From: Dichetophora obliterata
Lineage: Eukaryota; Arthropoda; Insecta; Diptera; Sciomyzidae
Assembly (NCBI GenBank): GCA_963920525.1
Contig: OY986435.1
Coordinates: 103,708,615-103,772,614 of the forward strand
DNA length: 64,000 bases
Direction of reading: 5' to 3'
The notes beneath the pieces were generated by a model. The model saw nothing but the letters and a program-made list of their open reading frames with translations. It was not told where the DNA came from and ran no database searches. Made by a program: the position numbers and the translations under genes. Positions 30,954-43,712 of the stretch are shown one piece after another (positions within the stretch are counted from its first letter, which is position 1; each line of letters begins with the position of its first letter).

Positions 30954-32039
30954 ATGCCTGTGACGCGAAGTACAGAAGACCTGTTAGGAGTGGGTAATCC
31001 TCCCAACGATGCCATTTGTACCGTGTGCAATGAGACCATTCATCCTACGGATGAAGTGGTTGAGACTTCGTGCAATCATTGCTTCCATGCTCTGTGCTTG
31101 CAGACTTGGCTAGAAACCAACAAGGCATGTCCGGTCTGTCGGTTGGCATTGGTTCCGGTAGTTGTAGGTCCTTCTCCGGCGGCTAATATACTCGAAGTTG
31201 CTGGCAGTGTTAATCAACCAAAGCGGGGAAGAGGTGGTGGAGCACCACGGTATCGCCCCAACACGCGTCAACAAGCAAACTTTAGATCAGACCATCGAGA
31301 TAGTAGGCCTGAACCGCTGGACAATGCCATCTTACCGAACCAACCGAACCAGGTTTCTGAAACCAAAGTACACCAAATCGTTGCCGACTCTTTAGGCCAA
31401 CTCCGAATGGAGATAAGCTCTATCATTTCAACCGAGCTTCAAGCGATGCTGCGTAACTTGAACATTGGAGCTAACCCTCCTGCAATGGCGCCAAATCTTC
31501 GTCAACCAGAATGGCCACAAGTGCTGCACGAAGAAGCTCAGAGGCCTGTTCCTCCTTCATCGTCTCGGCGTCGAGCGAATCCTCCGCTTCCCGGTAGCGA
31601 TAGAGACCCTGGCTCTAAAGAGCGAGTTTCCAACGTTGTGCGAAACTGGCACTTGAAATTCAAGGGCACTGCCGATGACATTCCAGTAGATGAATTTATC
31701 TACCGAATAAATACTCTGACTTCATTGCATCTCAATGGTAATTTCTCTGTTCTTTGTGAACATGTTCACTCTCTGTTCGAAGGCAAAGCTCACCAGTGGT
31801 TTTGGCGATATCACCGCAACGCTGACGAGGTAGAATGGTTTGATCTCTGCGATGCCCTGCGTCGTCAATTCAAAGACTACACCTCGGATTTTGACATTCA
31901 AGATGATATTCGTCGTCGAAAACAAAAACATTCAGAGTCGTTCGACGAGTTTCTTGATGCTATTTTGTGCTTGAGTGACAGGCTTCGACACCCAATGTGT
32001 GAATCTGAGCTAGTTGAAACAGTGATTAGGAATTTATGA
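30954..32039 (+). CDS. gag: Gag, RING-H2 plus capsid part (copy 2)
   Basis: Same 361-residue product as copy 1, with the intact RING ligands and the same terminating TGA (32037-32039). I saw no protein difference from copy 1 in this part. Confidence 0.85.
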   Translation: MPVTRSTEDLLGVGNPPNDAICTVCNETIHPTDEVVETSCNHCFHALCLQTWLETNKACPVCRLALVPVVVGPSPAANILEVAGSVNQPKRGRGGGAPRYRPNTRQQANFRSDHRDSRPEPLDNAILPNQPNQVSETKVHQIVADSLGQLRMEISSIISTELQAMLRNLNIGANPPAMAPNLRQPEWPQVLHEEAQRPVPPSSSRRRANPPLPGSDRDPGSKERVSNVVRNWHLKFKGTADDIPVDEFIYRINTLTSLHLNGNFSVLCEHVHSLFEGKAHQWFWRYHRNADEVEWFDLCDALRRQFKDYTSDFDIQDDIRRRKQKHSESFDEFLDAILCLSDRLRHPMCESELVETVIRNL

Positions 32040-32474
32040 CCGGATTTACGTCACGAGTTACTCCACCTGGATATTCGCAGCATTGGTATTCTACGTCGTG
32101 AGGTTCGTAAGCACGAAAAGTTTTTCGAGGACGTGCGTCCTAATTATAGTGTTCCTCCTAGAACTGCTGGTGCTCGACGGCAACTGTATGAAATTGCTCA
32201 GGATAGTGACCTGAGGTTAAACGAATTAGAGAGTGACCATGTTCAACAAGAACTCAATGCGCTAGACATGAGTAAAGTAAAATGCTGGAATTGCGACGAG
32301 GAAGGTCACCGGTACCAAGATTGTCTGAAGGCTAGGCGCGTATTCTGTTACGGTTGTGGTGCTGTTGACACCTACAAACCAAGCTGCCAGAAGTGTGCTG
32401 CGAAGGCAGAAGGCTTCAAGCCGGATTTTTGTCGGGAGTCGAGCAGACCCCAATTAAATCGTCCTCGGATGTAA
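32040..32474 (+). CDS. gag: Gag nucleocapsid part (copy 2)
   Basis: In frame after the TGA. It has one replacement peculiar to this copy: Leu instead of Pro in SDxRLNELE (near 32211). The zinc knuckle is intact. Confidence 0.8.
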   Translation, partial: PDLRHELLHLDIRSIGILRREVRKHEKFFEDVRPNYSVPPRTAGARRQLYEIAQDSDLRLNELESDHVQQELNALDMSKVKCWNCDEEGHRYQDCLKARRVFCYGCGAVDTYKPSCQKCAAKAEGFKPDFCRESSRPQLNRPRM

Positions 32475-34546
32475 CTCCGATTAAGATTTTACCAAAATCT
32501 GACGTTCCACCAATTGCGTCTGCCTCGACTGCAAAGTTTATTGACGATCCGGTTGATTCTCAACCTCTACCTCCTACCTTCAAACCTTACCACGTTAGAC
32601 TTGCGGAATATAATAAGATACGTGAGAAAATATTTGGTACTTCGACTGTTAGGCGTCATTCCGTTCGTTCTTCAGACCGTATTCGCCTGTTCTGGAAACG
32701 AATAAAAAACTTGCGCAAGAGTGTGGTCTCGGCCATAGTCTACCAAGGTTCAGACATTCGTCCTTACACCAATCTTTTGATTGAAAATACTGTGTATCTT
32801 TCGCTTTTAGATAGTGGCGCTACAAAGAGTTGCATTGGTGGACGTTTTGCTCAAGTAATTCTCTCTGACTCTACAAAGAAACTGGTTAAATTAAGAGGTA
32901 ACGTTCGAACGGCTGATGGTAAACATCAACAGGTCGTGGGTTCGATTACTATCCCAATTACCTTTCAAAACCAAACGAAAAATTTTGATTTCTTGATTGT
33001 ACCTTCTATTGTCCAAAACGTGATATGCGGAATGGATTTCTGGAATTTGTTTGAGCTTAAAATCCAAATAGACCCGACAGTGAGTGAGCTCTCTGCTTTA
33101 GAGATAGACCCTGATAGCGTTCAGTTGAATGCACTCCAGCGTAGAATGCTTGACTCTACCATAGCCGCCTTTCCGTCTTCGGAAAAAGAAGGCCTTGGTA
33201 CTACCTCTCTGGTAGAACACGTCATCGATACAGGTGTAGCATCTCCTATAAAACAGAGATACTATCCTATATCACCAGCTATGGAAAAGCTTCTATGCCA
33301 GGAAATAGACAGAATGCTCGATCTAGGTGTCATCGAAGAAGCAGAAAGTTCACCCTGGTCTTCACCGGGTGTCTTGATTGTAAAGCCTGGAAAGGTTCGA
33401 TTTTGTATTGACTCGAGAAAACTAAATGATGTGACCATTAAGGATGCTTATCCTATTCCAATCATTGATGGGTTACTTTCTCGTTTGCCACCTGTGCATG
33501 TCATTTCAAAGATCGACCTTAAAGATGCTTTTTGGCAAATAAAATTGTCCAGAGATTCGTGTCCAAAAACCGCGTTCACGATACCCAATCGACCATTGTA
33601 TCAATTCACGCGCATGCCTTTCGGCTTGTGCAATGCACCGCAAACAATGTGTCGATTGATGGACAAGGTGATTCCGTACAATCTCAAAACTCGAGTCTTT
33701 GTTTATTTGGACGATCTGTTGGTAGTATCGCAGTCATTTGAAGAACACATAGTGCATCTGTCAGAAGTTGCTTCTTGCCTTAGAAAAGCCGGTTTGACGA
33801 TTAATGTCAATAAAAGTCAGTTTGGTCTCAATAAGGTCAAGTATCTTGGTTTTGTAGTGGGAAATGGTTCGCTTACTGTTGATCCCGACAAAGTGAAAGC
33901 CATAACAGACTATCCCGTTCCTAGAACAGTTCGTCAAATTCGCCAATTCCTAGGAATGACTGGGTGGTACCGGCGATTTGTATCCGATTACGCAGCTGTT
34001 ACTTTTCACCTTACTGAACTTCTAACGAAAAAGAAAACTTTCACGTGGAACCCTTCGGCTCAAGAATCTTTTGACGCCATCAAAGCTAAATTGACGACAG
34101 CTCCTTTCCTCGTGCATCCTGACTACACTAGGCCGTTTATCGTGCAGTGCGACGCCAGCCAGTGCGGTGTTGGTGGTCTTTTAGCGCAAGTTGACGCGAA
34201 TGGGGACGAAAGGCCCATTGCTTTTATGTCTCATAAACTCAACAAAGCGCAAAGAAACTATACCGTCACTGAGTTGGAATGTTTAGCTGTCGTGCTAGCG
34301 ATAAAAAAATTTCGCGCCTACATTGAAGGTCACGAGTTTAAGGTAGTAACCGATCACGCAAGTCTAAAATGGCTAATGCGTCAAAAAGACTTAAGCGGAA
34401 AATTAGCTCGATGGGCGCTGAAGATCCAAGGTTTTAATTTTACAATTGAGCACCGAAAAGGTAGCGAGAATGTTGTGGCTGATGCTTTATCGCGGTCTTT
34501 TGAACCAGATGACCCTGAATCAGTCGTGGCTGCACTTGAGTTATAA
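32369..34546 (+). CDS. pol: Pol: protease, RT, RNase H (copy 2)
   Basis: All catalytic motifs are as in copy 1. Gln replaces Lys in the protease flap-region sequence GKHQxVVG (near 32930). It ends at the shared TAA (34544-34546). Confidence 0.9.
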   Translation, partial: HLQTKLPEVCCEGRRLQAGFLSGVEQTPIKSSSDVTPIKILPKSDVPPIASASTAKFIDDPVDSQPLPPTFKPYHVRLAEYNKIREKIFGTSTVRRHSVRSSDRIRLFWKRIKNLRKSVVSAIVYQGSDIRPYTNLLIENTVYLSLLDSGATKSCIGGRFAQVILSDSTKKLVKLRGNVRTADGKHQQVVGSITIPITFQNQTKNFDFLIVPSIVQNVICGMDFWNLFELKIQIDPTVSELSALEIDPDSVQLNALQRRMLDSTIAAFPSSEKEGLGTTSLVEHVIDTGVASPIKQRYYPISPAMEKLLCQEIDRMLDLGVIEEAESSPWSSPGVLIVKPGKVRFCIDSRKLNDVTIKDAYPIPIIDGLLSRLPPVHVISKIDLKDAFWQIKLSRDSCPKTAFTIPNRPLYQFTRMPFGLCNAPQTMCRLMDKVIPYNLKTRVFVYLDDLLVVSQSFEEHIVHLSEVASCLRKAGLTINVNKSQFGLNKVKYLGFVVGNGSLTVDPDKVKAITDYPVPRTVRQIRQFLGMTGWYRRFVSDYAAVTFHLTELLTKKKTFTWNPSAQESFDAIKAKLTTAPFLVHPDYTRPFIVQCDASQCGVGGLLAQVDANGDERPIAFMSHKLNKAQRNYTVTELECLAVVLAIKKFRAYIEGHEFKVVTDHASLKWLMRQKDLSGKLARWALKIQGFNFTIEHRKGSENVVADALSRSFEPDDPESVVAALEL

Positions 34547-35785
34547 ACTTTGCCTGAAATAGACCTTGAGTCTTTACATTTCAATTCAGACGAATACCGA
34601 AAATTCAGAGAAAAATTGGCTTTATCACCTTTGCCAGATTATAAAATCATTGATGATTATATTTACCGTCGTTTGGAATTTGACTCTGATACGACCGATC
34701 CTTCTCTTGTTTGGAAGTTGCTTGTTCCTGCCGAATTGCGAGAAAGCGTAATCTATGCCTCTCACGATACTCCATCTTCTGCTCATGGTGGCATAGCCAA
34801 GATGCTTGAGCGCATCCGTCGTTACTTTTACTGGCCAGGTCTAGTTGCACAAGTACGAAATTATGTATTGAGTTGTGAATTATGCAAAACTTCAAAGTCA
34901 CCTACACATGTCCTTCGCCCACCTATGGGTCAAATGACAGAAACGGAACGTCCTTTTCAAAGACTTTACGTCAATCTAATCGGACCCTTTCCTCGTTCTA
35001 AGAGAGGTAACATTGGAATGTTAATAGTCTTAGACCACTTTTCGAAATTCACTTTTCTGAAACCCCTGAAAAAATTTACCTCGAAACTTATCATGGATTT
35101 TCTGAAAGAAAGCGTGTTTGACACCTTTGGTGTTCCTGAGTCAGTGGTGTCCGATAACGGAAGTCAGTTCAAGAGTAAAGACTTTGAACTTTTTCTGACT
35201 AAATATGGCATAACTCATGTGTGCACCGCCGTGTACGCTCCCCAATCCAATGCGTCTGAGCGAGTCAATCGTTCGATCAACGAAGCTTTACGCTCATATA
35301 TTCGAAAAGATCAACGCTTGTGGGATGTGTATATAAGTAGCATTAACTGCTCATTGCGCAAGAGTGTCCATCAGACAATTGGACAAGCACCATATTATGT
35401 TGTATTTGGTCAGCACATGATGACTCACGGTAAAGATTATAAAATCCTGAAAAATCTTAATTTGCTTTCAGAGGGTTCAGAGAGGTTAAAACGAGAAGAT
35501 GAGTTTTCGATAATACGAAGTTTAATTCATAAAAAAATGAAAGATTCCTATGACCTTAATGCCCGATCTTATAACTTGCATTCTCGTCATCGTCAGGTTG
35601 AAATTGGTCAAGAAGTGACCAGGCGTAATTTTTGCCAGAGCAATTTGCTTAAACATTTTAACGCTAAATTGGCTCCAACCGGAGTTAAAGCCAGGGTTAA
35701 ACAAAAACTTGGCAACGCCTATTATGTGCTGACTGATTTAGAGGGAAAAACGCAAGGTACGTATCATGCGAAAGATATTTGGTAG
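34547..35785 (+). CDS. pol: Integrase region (copy 2)
   Basis: Open throughout: this copy lacks the TAG of copy 1, so about 411 residues are uninterrupted. Counted from 34550, the zinc-binding residues are H72, H79, C109 and C112, and the core residues are N142 (expected Asp), D202 and E237. Thirty-four residues lie between D202 and E237. The C-terminal GPY/F-like region is present. It has no ATG of its own at the start, being separated from pol only by the TAA. Confidence 0.88.
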   Translation, partial: TLPEIDLESLHFNSDEYRKFREKLALSPLPDYKIIDDYIYRRLEFDSDTTDPSLVWKLLVPAELRESVIYASHDTPSSAHGGIAKMLERIRRYFYWPGLVAQVRNYVLSCELCKTSKSPTHVLRPPMGQMTETERPFQRLYVNLIGPFPRSKRGNIGMLIVLDHFSKFTFLKPLKKFTSKLIMDFLKESVFDTFGVPESVVSDNGSQFKSKDFELFLTKYGITHVCTAVYAPQSNASERVNRSINEALRSYIRKDQRLWDVYISSINCSLRKSVHQTIGQAPYYVVFGQHMMTHGKDYKILKNLNLLSEGSERLKREDEFSIIRSLIHKKMKDSYDLNARSYNLHSRHRQVEIGQEVTRRNFCQSNLLKHFNAKLAPTGVKARVKQKLGNAYYVLTDLEGKTQGTYHAKDIW

Positions 35786-36038
35786 CGGTTAGCTGGGATT
35801 CTATATTTTGGTTTTATATTGGTTTCGAAGGATAAGCTTTGGAGTACGGTTGAGACATCCGTGTTGGCAAAGAAAATTTGTTGTGCATAGTCCACTATAA
35901 ATGGACTGCTCTCATTCCTGATTTTTGTTGTTGTTTTGATTGCGACGACCATGGGTAAACTGACCTAAGTTGAAAAACTAAAAGATATACACCCTTTTCA
36001 GACACTTGTCTGCAGCTGGCTTTGTCAAGCATCTGTTT

Positions 36039-39000
36039 TGTGGGGGGGTGAAGAATTTTCAAACGTCAAATGATCGTTTGACAGCTAGTGGTAGCGGAGG
36101 TTGGCGAACCAACCTTGATAAAAATGTCCCTGACATAACGCCACCTAAATTTTGACAGCCAAGTCGACAGTTGTTTCCCTGCTCAGGCTTGAATTTGAAT
36201 TCAGAATTCAGTTCAGCAGAGGAAACACTACGACATATCAACCGGAAGAGTTTTTCTCATCGGCTCACCCGGTAGAACCCGTTGTGTTGTGCCCTCGGCT
36301 GGTCTGAAATTTTGAATTCGAATTCAAACCTGAGCTGGGATTCAACCCGGAAGCCATTAATTATAACTGATGTCTTTTTTCTTTTTTTGCTTGCAATATA
36401 ATTAGCCACAACGTGTCTGCCGTGGTTAATTAGTGCCTACATTTTGACATCATTCAAATGGCCAGCTGACATATTCGTTTATTTGCAAATATCGAAAAAC
36501 AAAGGGCTCCAACACCGCTTCCGACAGTTTGCGCAAACATTGTTTGCACCAAAATGCGGTGTAAACAGTCATTAAACCATGTCGTTTAATTTGGCATGTT
36601 GTACTGCCCGACTTGCTTATGTAAACGACAATACCATAGGTGACGGCTGTCAACGAAAAGAGCGATGGCTGGCTAACTTCCGGCCTTTGTTCTTTCTTTC
36701 GTTGATGGCTACCCAGGCAAGACGTGCCTAAATTTGCAGGTATGTAATGTCGTATTAATAAAGCAATTATCTTAAATGTCGTTTTAATAGTCACCAATTG
36801 AGCAACAGTGACAACACCCAAGTAAACCAATCCTAAAAAAACTGCACCGATCAAGCCGCTGTCACTTGATTTTTAAAGTGCGTCGTCTTACTCAGCGCTC
36901 CACCGTCAGCAGCCTTATCAGCAGCATCATGAAAAGCTGAGTGTACCCAGCAGCTCATCATCTAGCGCCGCCAGGAGAAACCACGTATTCAACAGAAAAA
37001 AAAACTTTCGTCGATCAGTGGGATCAATTTGGATTAAACATCCAGCACTCGACAGTGCAGCAACGTTGTTTTTGCAATCAGCAACAACCACCACCGCCGC
37101 CACCTTTGCTGCAAGAAGCAGCTGTAGCACGACCGGTGACCCACAAGTTTTCACCTATTTCCAGTTCCTCGCGTCTATCAGCTATAGATAATTTGCTGCA
37201 ACATAATCGAAACACGACCGCTGCACTTGTGGCAGTAGCGCTCACAACACCAACCGGCGCACAAAGGCACCACCGATGTAGCGCCTGTTGCTATCGACGA
37301 CCATTGCGTTGATTAGCACCAGTTCTATCAATACTCCACCTATTGAGTCATTTGCTAACAACAGTTGCCTTGGCTTTGAAGAAGAAATTGAAGTGTCGCC
37401 GCTGCTTTCAACACCTATAGCGGCAGAGCTGAATTTAGAAGACCTGAAGAAGGATCAACAAGCTAACAAAACTCCGATTATTATGGCACAAGAGCCCACA
37501 AGACTATCCGATGCATTAGCCACCACTACGTCTATCACTGCCGTGGCCATCAGCGCACTCGCCGCTATTAAAATGCTAATGCCAACAAAAACATCAACAG
37601 CTGCTAACACCAACAACAGCATCATCAGCAGCTAACAACATCAACAGCCGCTAACACCAACAAAAACATCAACAGCCGCAAACACCAACAACAGCATCAT
37701 CAGCAGCTAACAACAACAGCGAGGTAACCACCACCGGCACAAACTGGTAAGCAGGGCATGGACCTGAATTCATTTAATAATATTTGTATTCGGACATACT
37801 TATTCAAAATATATTGTATTTTTAATTTAATCAGTACAAAAATCAACCGAATTTAAATTAAACTAAAATATGGTGTAAAAAAAAATTTTTTTTGAAAAAA
37901 AAAAATATATAATAACTAACTTACCTTAATCAAAATCTATTGTAAACGTAATTACACCTAAAATCAACGGAATTTTAACTAAATTAAACAACGGTTTAAA
38001 AATATTACAAGCGAAAACAAACATATCTTATCTTAGTCATAAATCTACTGTAAACTTAGTCATAATGTAAAATCAATTTAATTTAACTGAAACAAAATGT
38101 AGTTTTAGCTTATTCGAAACAAAACGTACTTAATTGAAACCACTCAAAAGTACATTTTAAAAATATACTGAACTCTAATAGACTTAATTTTAAAAAAAAA
38201 AAAATACTAATATACAAACTAAAAATAGTCGACTAAAATATACTAAATTCAAACTACAACAAAATTTCATCTTAGAATAGGTCAAACTAATATAAAATAA
38301 ACTGAATATAAAAAGATCTAAAATTTAAACAATTTAGGAATAAATCAAAACTAAATTAAAACGAGTTAAGGCGAGGTTAAATCGGTTTAAAACAAATATG
38401 TTTCGGGATTGAATTAAATCGATTTAATACTGGTTAAAATCAATTTATAACCGAGACATAACTGGTTTAAATGGATTTAACACTACCTTAACTATAAACT
38501 TATTCCACTTAATACCAACACTTAAACTAAATTAAGTCAGTCTTAAATCTAAATTAAATCAGTGTAGTGCAAATTTAAATAAAGTTACAACTAATTATAG
38601 CAACTTCAAGTTTGAATTGGATCGATTTAATACAGGTTTAAATCAATTTATAACCAACACATAACTGGTTTAAATGGATCTAACACTGACATAACGATAA
38701 ACTTAATCAATTTAACACCAAAACTTAAACGAGATGACGTCAGTTTAAATCTAAATTAAACCAATTTAATACGACTTTAAATCAAATTAAAACTAATTTG
38801 AATCAAACTTAAAAATATTATGATTCTAACTTATTCTAAATAAAAATTTATTGGTACTTAGAAGCATGATATTTTTAATTTACCTTAAAAATAATTTGAA
38901 TCAAACTTAAAAATATTATGATTCTAACTTATTCTAAATAAAATTGATTGGTACTTAGAAATATGATTTTTTTAATTTACCCTTAAAAATAAAGTGAATC

Positions 39001-40637
39001 AAACTAAAAAATATTATAATTCTACCTTATTCTAAATAAAATTGATTCATACTTAAAAGTATGATAGTTTTAATTTACCCTAAAAATAATTTGAATCAAT
39101 CTTAAAAATATTATAATTCTAATTTACTCTAAATAAAATTGATTCATACTTAAAAATATGATATTTTTACTTTACCCTAAAAATAATTGGAGTCAAATTT
39201 AAAAATATTATAATTCTAACTTACTCTAAATAAAATTGATTCATACTTAAAAATATGATATTTTTACTTTACCCTAAAAATAATTGGAGTCAAACTTAAA
39301 AATATTATAATTCTAACTTACTCTAAATAAAATTGATTCATACTTAAAAATATGATATTTTTACTTTACCCTAAAAATAATTGGAGTCAAACTTAAAAAT
39401 ATTATAATTCTAACTTACTCTAAATACATTTGATTCATACTTGGAAATATGATGTTTTTAACTTACCCTAAAAATAACTTGAATCAAACTTAAAAAGATT
39501 ATGATTCTAACTTACTCTAAATAAAATTGATTCATACTTAAAAATATGATATTTTTAATGTACCCTAAAAATAAATTGAATCAACCTTAAAAATATTATG
39601 ATTCTAACTTACTCTAAATAAAATTGACTCATACTTAGAAATATGATATTTTTAACTTATCCTAAAATTAAATAGAGTCGAACGTAAAAGTGTTATATTT
39701 TTAAATTACACTAACCATAAATTGATTCAAACTTAAAAATATGATATTTTTGATGTACACAAAAAAATAAATTGATTCCAACTTAAAAATATGATATTTC
39801 GAACTTACCCTAAAAATAAAATTGATTCAAACTTAAAATATGATATTTTAGATATACACTAAAAATAAGTTAATTCAAACTTAAAAATATGTTATTTTTA
39901 TCTTACCCTAACATTAAATGGATTCAAACTTAAAAATATTATATTCGTAACTTACACTAAAAATAAATGAATTCCAACTTAAAATTATTATATGTTTATA
40001 CGGAAAGGAAAAATAATTCTAACGTAAAATATTATACATTTATCTTACCCTAACCACGAAACAGTTTAAGTTTAGAAATTTTAATCATTATAAATAAAAA
40101 TCCCTTAAAATGGGTATTTTGTTAAATTGCTAAATTGGTGTAATTTTCTTTGGAAGATAAAAAGTAAGGGCATGGTAAGGGGCTGCTGCACTTAGGTGCA
40201 CAATTAGGGTTAACGAATCCGAAGTTTCCTGTCGTTAACTGGTTGGACGGGTGTAGAAAATGAGGGGAATTAACACCTTACTCCCTCATGCTACACGGTG
40301 CGTAGAGGCTATGGCTCGGTTAAGTCGCCTCTTTCGGGTTTTTTTTTGCTTGGTTTTCCTATCCCATCCGTTTCCTGTTTCCGCCCATTTGAATTAAAAT
40401 TCAAATAATTTGAATTTTAATTCAAATGATCCTTTTCCGTTTCCCGCTAACGTCTGCATACAAATAACTTGTGCAGATCGCATCCCATGGCTTCCTGACG
40501 AAGCAACCCCACGCCCATTTTCCCTGAGCTAAGCTGAAGCATAGCTAGGTATGCAGACGCTCGCTAAGTCACGAAGTGCCTCGTCATCCGGTACGCGGAT
40601 GTCACGACGCTGCGAGGTGGATGGCCGGTCTGTCACA
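36039..40637 (+). repeat. LTR 3 (4599 bp)
   Basis: Shared by internal regions 2 and 3. Minisatellite at about 38795-40055, palindrome at 40386-40428. It has private changes such as GGTTGGACGG near 40247 (GGTTGGGCGG elsewhere). Confidence 0.88.
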
Positions 40638-40641
40638 AAAA

Positions 40642-40659
40642 TGGCGCCCAACGTGGGGC
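40642..40659 (+). other. Primer-binding site (tRNA-Lys), copy 3
   Basis: Identical to the other copies. The non-coding leader runs to the gag ATG at 42192 and carries the same two variants as copy 2. Confidence 0.9.
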
Positions 40660-42191
40660 CCTCGAAAATATGTTTAGCCTTATTCGTAAGGTATATTATT
40701 ACTTAACTTCTGACCACCTGAAGTATTCAGTATTTTCGTTTCGCCTCAACCAAACTTATATTTTTTTTCTTTGTCGATTTTGATTATTTGCGTAAGGCAT
40801 GTTCTGGATTTAGTTCCTGGATTTTTTTTTTGGATCTTACCGAACCTCTGCCAACCAATTCTTGAATTGAGTTAACTATTTCTTTTGAAAATTTCGATTT
40901 TTGCTATTGATAATCTTTTGGATCGTGTCATGATATTATTGTTGTGGTAACCAAAGGTTATTTAACGTTTAATTGGGAATTTATTAACAACTTTATACTT
41001 TCGAGATTTTTATCTTTGGATAATTTCGAAGATTTACTCAAGTATACTGAATATAATCTCTTTTCTCGTGGTTTTTGCAAATAAAATTAATTTTTTTCTT
41101 ATCCCGTTAACCGAACGTTTTCTCTATGCACCTGTGCCCTAAGTCTGTAGCAGTCCTGCCATGGCCTTACCGAGTAATCTCCGAAGAATTTTAGTCATAT
41201 CATTACACATTTACAATTGTTATATCACTTTTTTTTCTCGTGAAATCAGTGGATTTCATTTCTTTCATAACAGCATAACCGTGATTATGCTATACATTAA
41301 ATAAGAGTATTATTATTTGTATTTTTTTTATATTTGAACATTTTTCACGTGTTGCAAATTTTTCGGGTTATCGTTTTCCTTTATTATGTGGGCATACATA
41401 ACATTATATGAACCTATATTTATATTCCTTATAATTCCTATCACTTTTATAATTATTATATTATATCCATTTTATATTATATAATTTTCTCGCGGGTGTG
41501 ATATCACGCAAAAGTATTTCACGACAGCATATCCTTGTTTAGGTTGTAATATTGGTGTTTGGTTAAATTTTCATTTCAACCTGGTTTGTTTTATCTCTTT
41601 CCGTTCGTTACGCTTAGTAGTCGCTTCAACCCTATTTCTATGCCATAAACTTATGTATGCTGGACTTGTTTGCCAGTGATTGAGATTTGTATTTCTCGTT
41701 TTGGAAGTTGAATTTTTTTTGTGGTGAAATCTTTTGGGATTCAATTCCTTGCTTCGGCCTAATCGGTTTAGGCTTCACTTATAACTAATTGATTGTCCTT
41801 TTTATCTGACGAAATTTTTTTGTTCTCGTGACATCATTGAGTTTCAACTAATCATCTTTCACCTAATATTGATTGAGATTTTTATTTCACTTTTTTTTTA
41901 AATCTTAGGATTTCATAACTTATTGTTTGGTTTAATATTTTTTTTTCATTTTTCCTTTTTTTTTTTTCTCTCGTTCCGCTCGTTCCGCTTACTAGTCGCA
42001 TTCACTCCGCTCCAACAGCATTCAACTTTTCTACTATAATTACCCAGGAGTAATTGAAAAATTTTATTTGTGAATATACAGACGTTTCCGTGGAATCGGC
42101 TGGTTTTTCCTTTTTGCCAACAGTATAAAACTGGTGAGGCTGTAAATATAAACTTTTAATATTTTGTTTTGATATTTTTGTCGTGTCGACG

Positions 42192-43277
42192 ATGCCTGTG
42201 ACGCGAAGTACAGAAGACCTGTTAGGAGTGGGTAATCCTCCCAACGATGCCATTTGTACCGTGTGCAATGAGACCATTCATCCTACGGATGAAGTGGTTG
42301 AGACTTCGTGCAATCATTGCTTCCATGCTCTGTGCTTGCAGACTTGGCTAGAAACCAACAAGGCATGTCCGGTCTGTCGGTTGGCATTGGTTCCGGTAGT
42401 TGTAGGTCCTTCTCCGGCGGCTAATATACTCGAAGTTGCTGGCAGTGTTAATCAACCAAAGCGGGGAAGAGGTGGTGGAGCACCACGGTATCGCCCCAAC
42501 ACGCGTCAACAAGCAAACTTTAGATCAGACCATCGAGATAGTAGGCCTGAACCGCTGGACAATGCCATCTTACCGAACCAACCGAACCAGGTTTCTGAAA
42601 CCAAAGTACACCAAATCGTTGCCGACTCTTTAGGCCAACTCCGAATGGAGATAAGCTCTATCATTTCAACCGAGCTTCAAGCGATGCTGCGTAACTTGAA
42701 CATTGGAGCTAACCCTCCTGCAATGGCGCCAAATCTTCGTCAACCAGAATGGCCACAAGTGCTGCACGAAGAAGCTCAGAGGCCTGTTCCTCCTTCATCG
42801 TCTCGGCGTCGAGCGAATCCTCCGCTTCCCGGTAGCGATAGAGACCCTGGCTCTAAAGAGCGAGTTTCCAACGTTGTGCGAAACTGGCACTTGAAATTCA
42901 AGGGCACTGCCGATGACATTCCAGTAGATGAATTTATCTACCGAATAAATACTCTGACTTCATTGCATCTCAATGGTAATTTCTCTGTTCTTTGTGAACA
43001 TGTTCACTCTCTGTTCGAAGGCAAAGCTCACCAGTGGTTTTGGCGATATCACCGCAACGCTGACGAGGTAGAATGGTTTGATCTCTGCGATGCCCTGCGT
43101 CGTCAATTCAAAGACTACACCTCGGATTTTGACATTCAAGATGATATTCGTCGTCGAAAACAAAAACATTCAGAGTCGTTCGACGAGTTTCTTGATGCTA
43201 TTTTGTGCTTGAGTGACAGGCTTCGACACCCAATGTGTGAATCTGAGCTAGTTGAAACAGTGATTAGGAATTTATGA
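42192..43277 (+). CDS. gag: Gag, RING-H2 plus capsid part (copy 3)
   Basis: Protein identical to copies 1, 2 and 4 as far as I can see. Ends at the shared TGA (43275-43277). Confidence 0.85.
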   Translation: MPVTRSTEDLLGVGNPPNDAICTVCNETIHPTDEVVETSCNHCFHALCLQTWLETNKACPVCRLALVPVVVGPSPAANILEVAGSVNQPKRGRGGGAPRYRPNTRQQANFRSDHRDSRPEPLDNAILPNQPNQVSETKVHQIVADSLGQLRMEISSIISTELQAMLRNLNIGANPPAMAPNLRQPEWPQVLHEEAQRPVPPSSSRRRANPPLPGSDRDPGSKERVSNVVRNWHLKFKGTADDIPVDEFIYRINTLTSLHLNGNFSVLCEHVHSLFEGKAHQWFWRYHRNADEVEWFDLCDALRRQFKDYTSDFDIQDDIRRRKQKHSESFDEFLDAILCLSDRLRHPMCESELVETVIRNL

Positions 43278-43712
43278 CCGGATTTACGTCACGAGTTACT
43301 CCACCTGGATATTCGCAGCATTGGTATTCTACGTCGTGAGGTTCGTAAGCACGAAAAGTTTTTCGAGGACGTGCGTCCTAATTATAGTGTTCCTCCTAGA
43401 ACTGCTGGTGCTCGACGGCAACTGTATGAAATTGCTCAGGATAGTGACCCGAGGTTAAACGAATTAGAGAGTGACCATGTTCAACAAGAACTCAATGCGC
43501 TAGACATGAGTAAAGTAAAATGCTGGAATTGCGACGAGGAAGGTCACCGGTACCAAGATTGTCTGAAGGCTAGGCGCGTATTCTGTTACGGTTGTGGTGC
43601 TGTTGACACCTACAAACCAAGCTGCCAGAAGTGTGCTGCGAAGGCAGAAGGCTTCAAGCCGGATTTTTGTCGGGAGTCGAGCAGACCCCAATTAAATCGT
43701 CCTCGGATGTAA
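43278..43712 (+). CDS. gag: Gag nucleocapsid part (copy 3)
   Basis: Same as copy 1, with Pro in SDPRLNELE and intact zinc knuckles. In frame after the TGA. Confidence 0.8.
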   Translation, partial: PDLRHELLHLDIRSIGILRREVRKHEKFFEDVRPNYSVPPRTAGARRQLYEIAQDSDPRLNELESDHVQQELNALDMSKVKCWNCDEEGHRYQDCLKARRVFCYGCGAVDTYKPSCQKCAAKAEGFKPDFCRESSRPQLNRPRM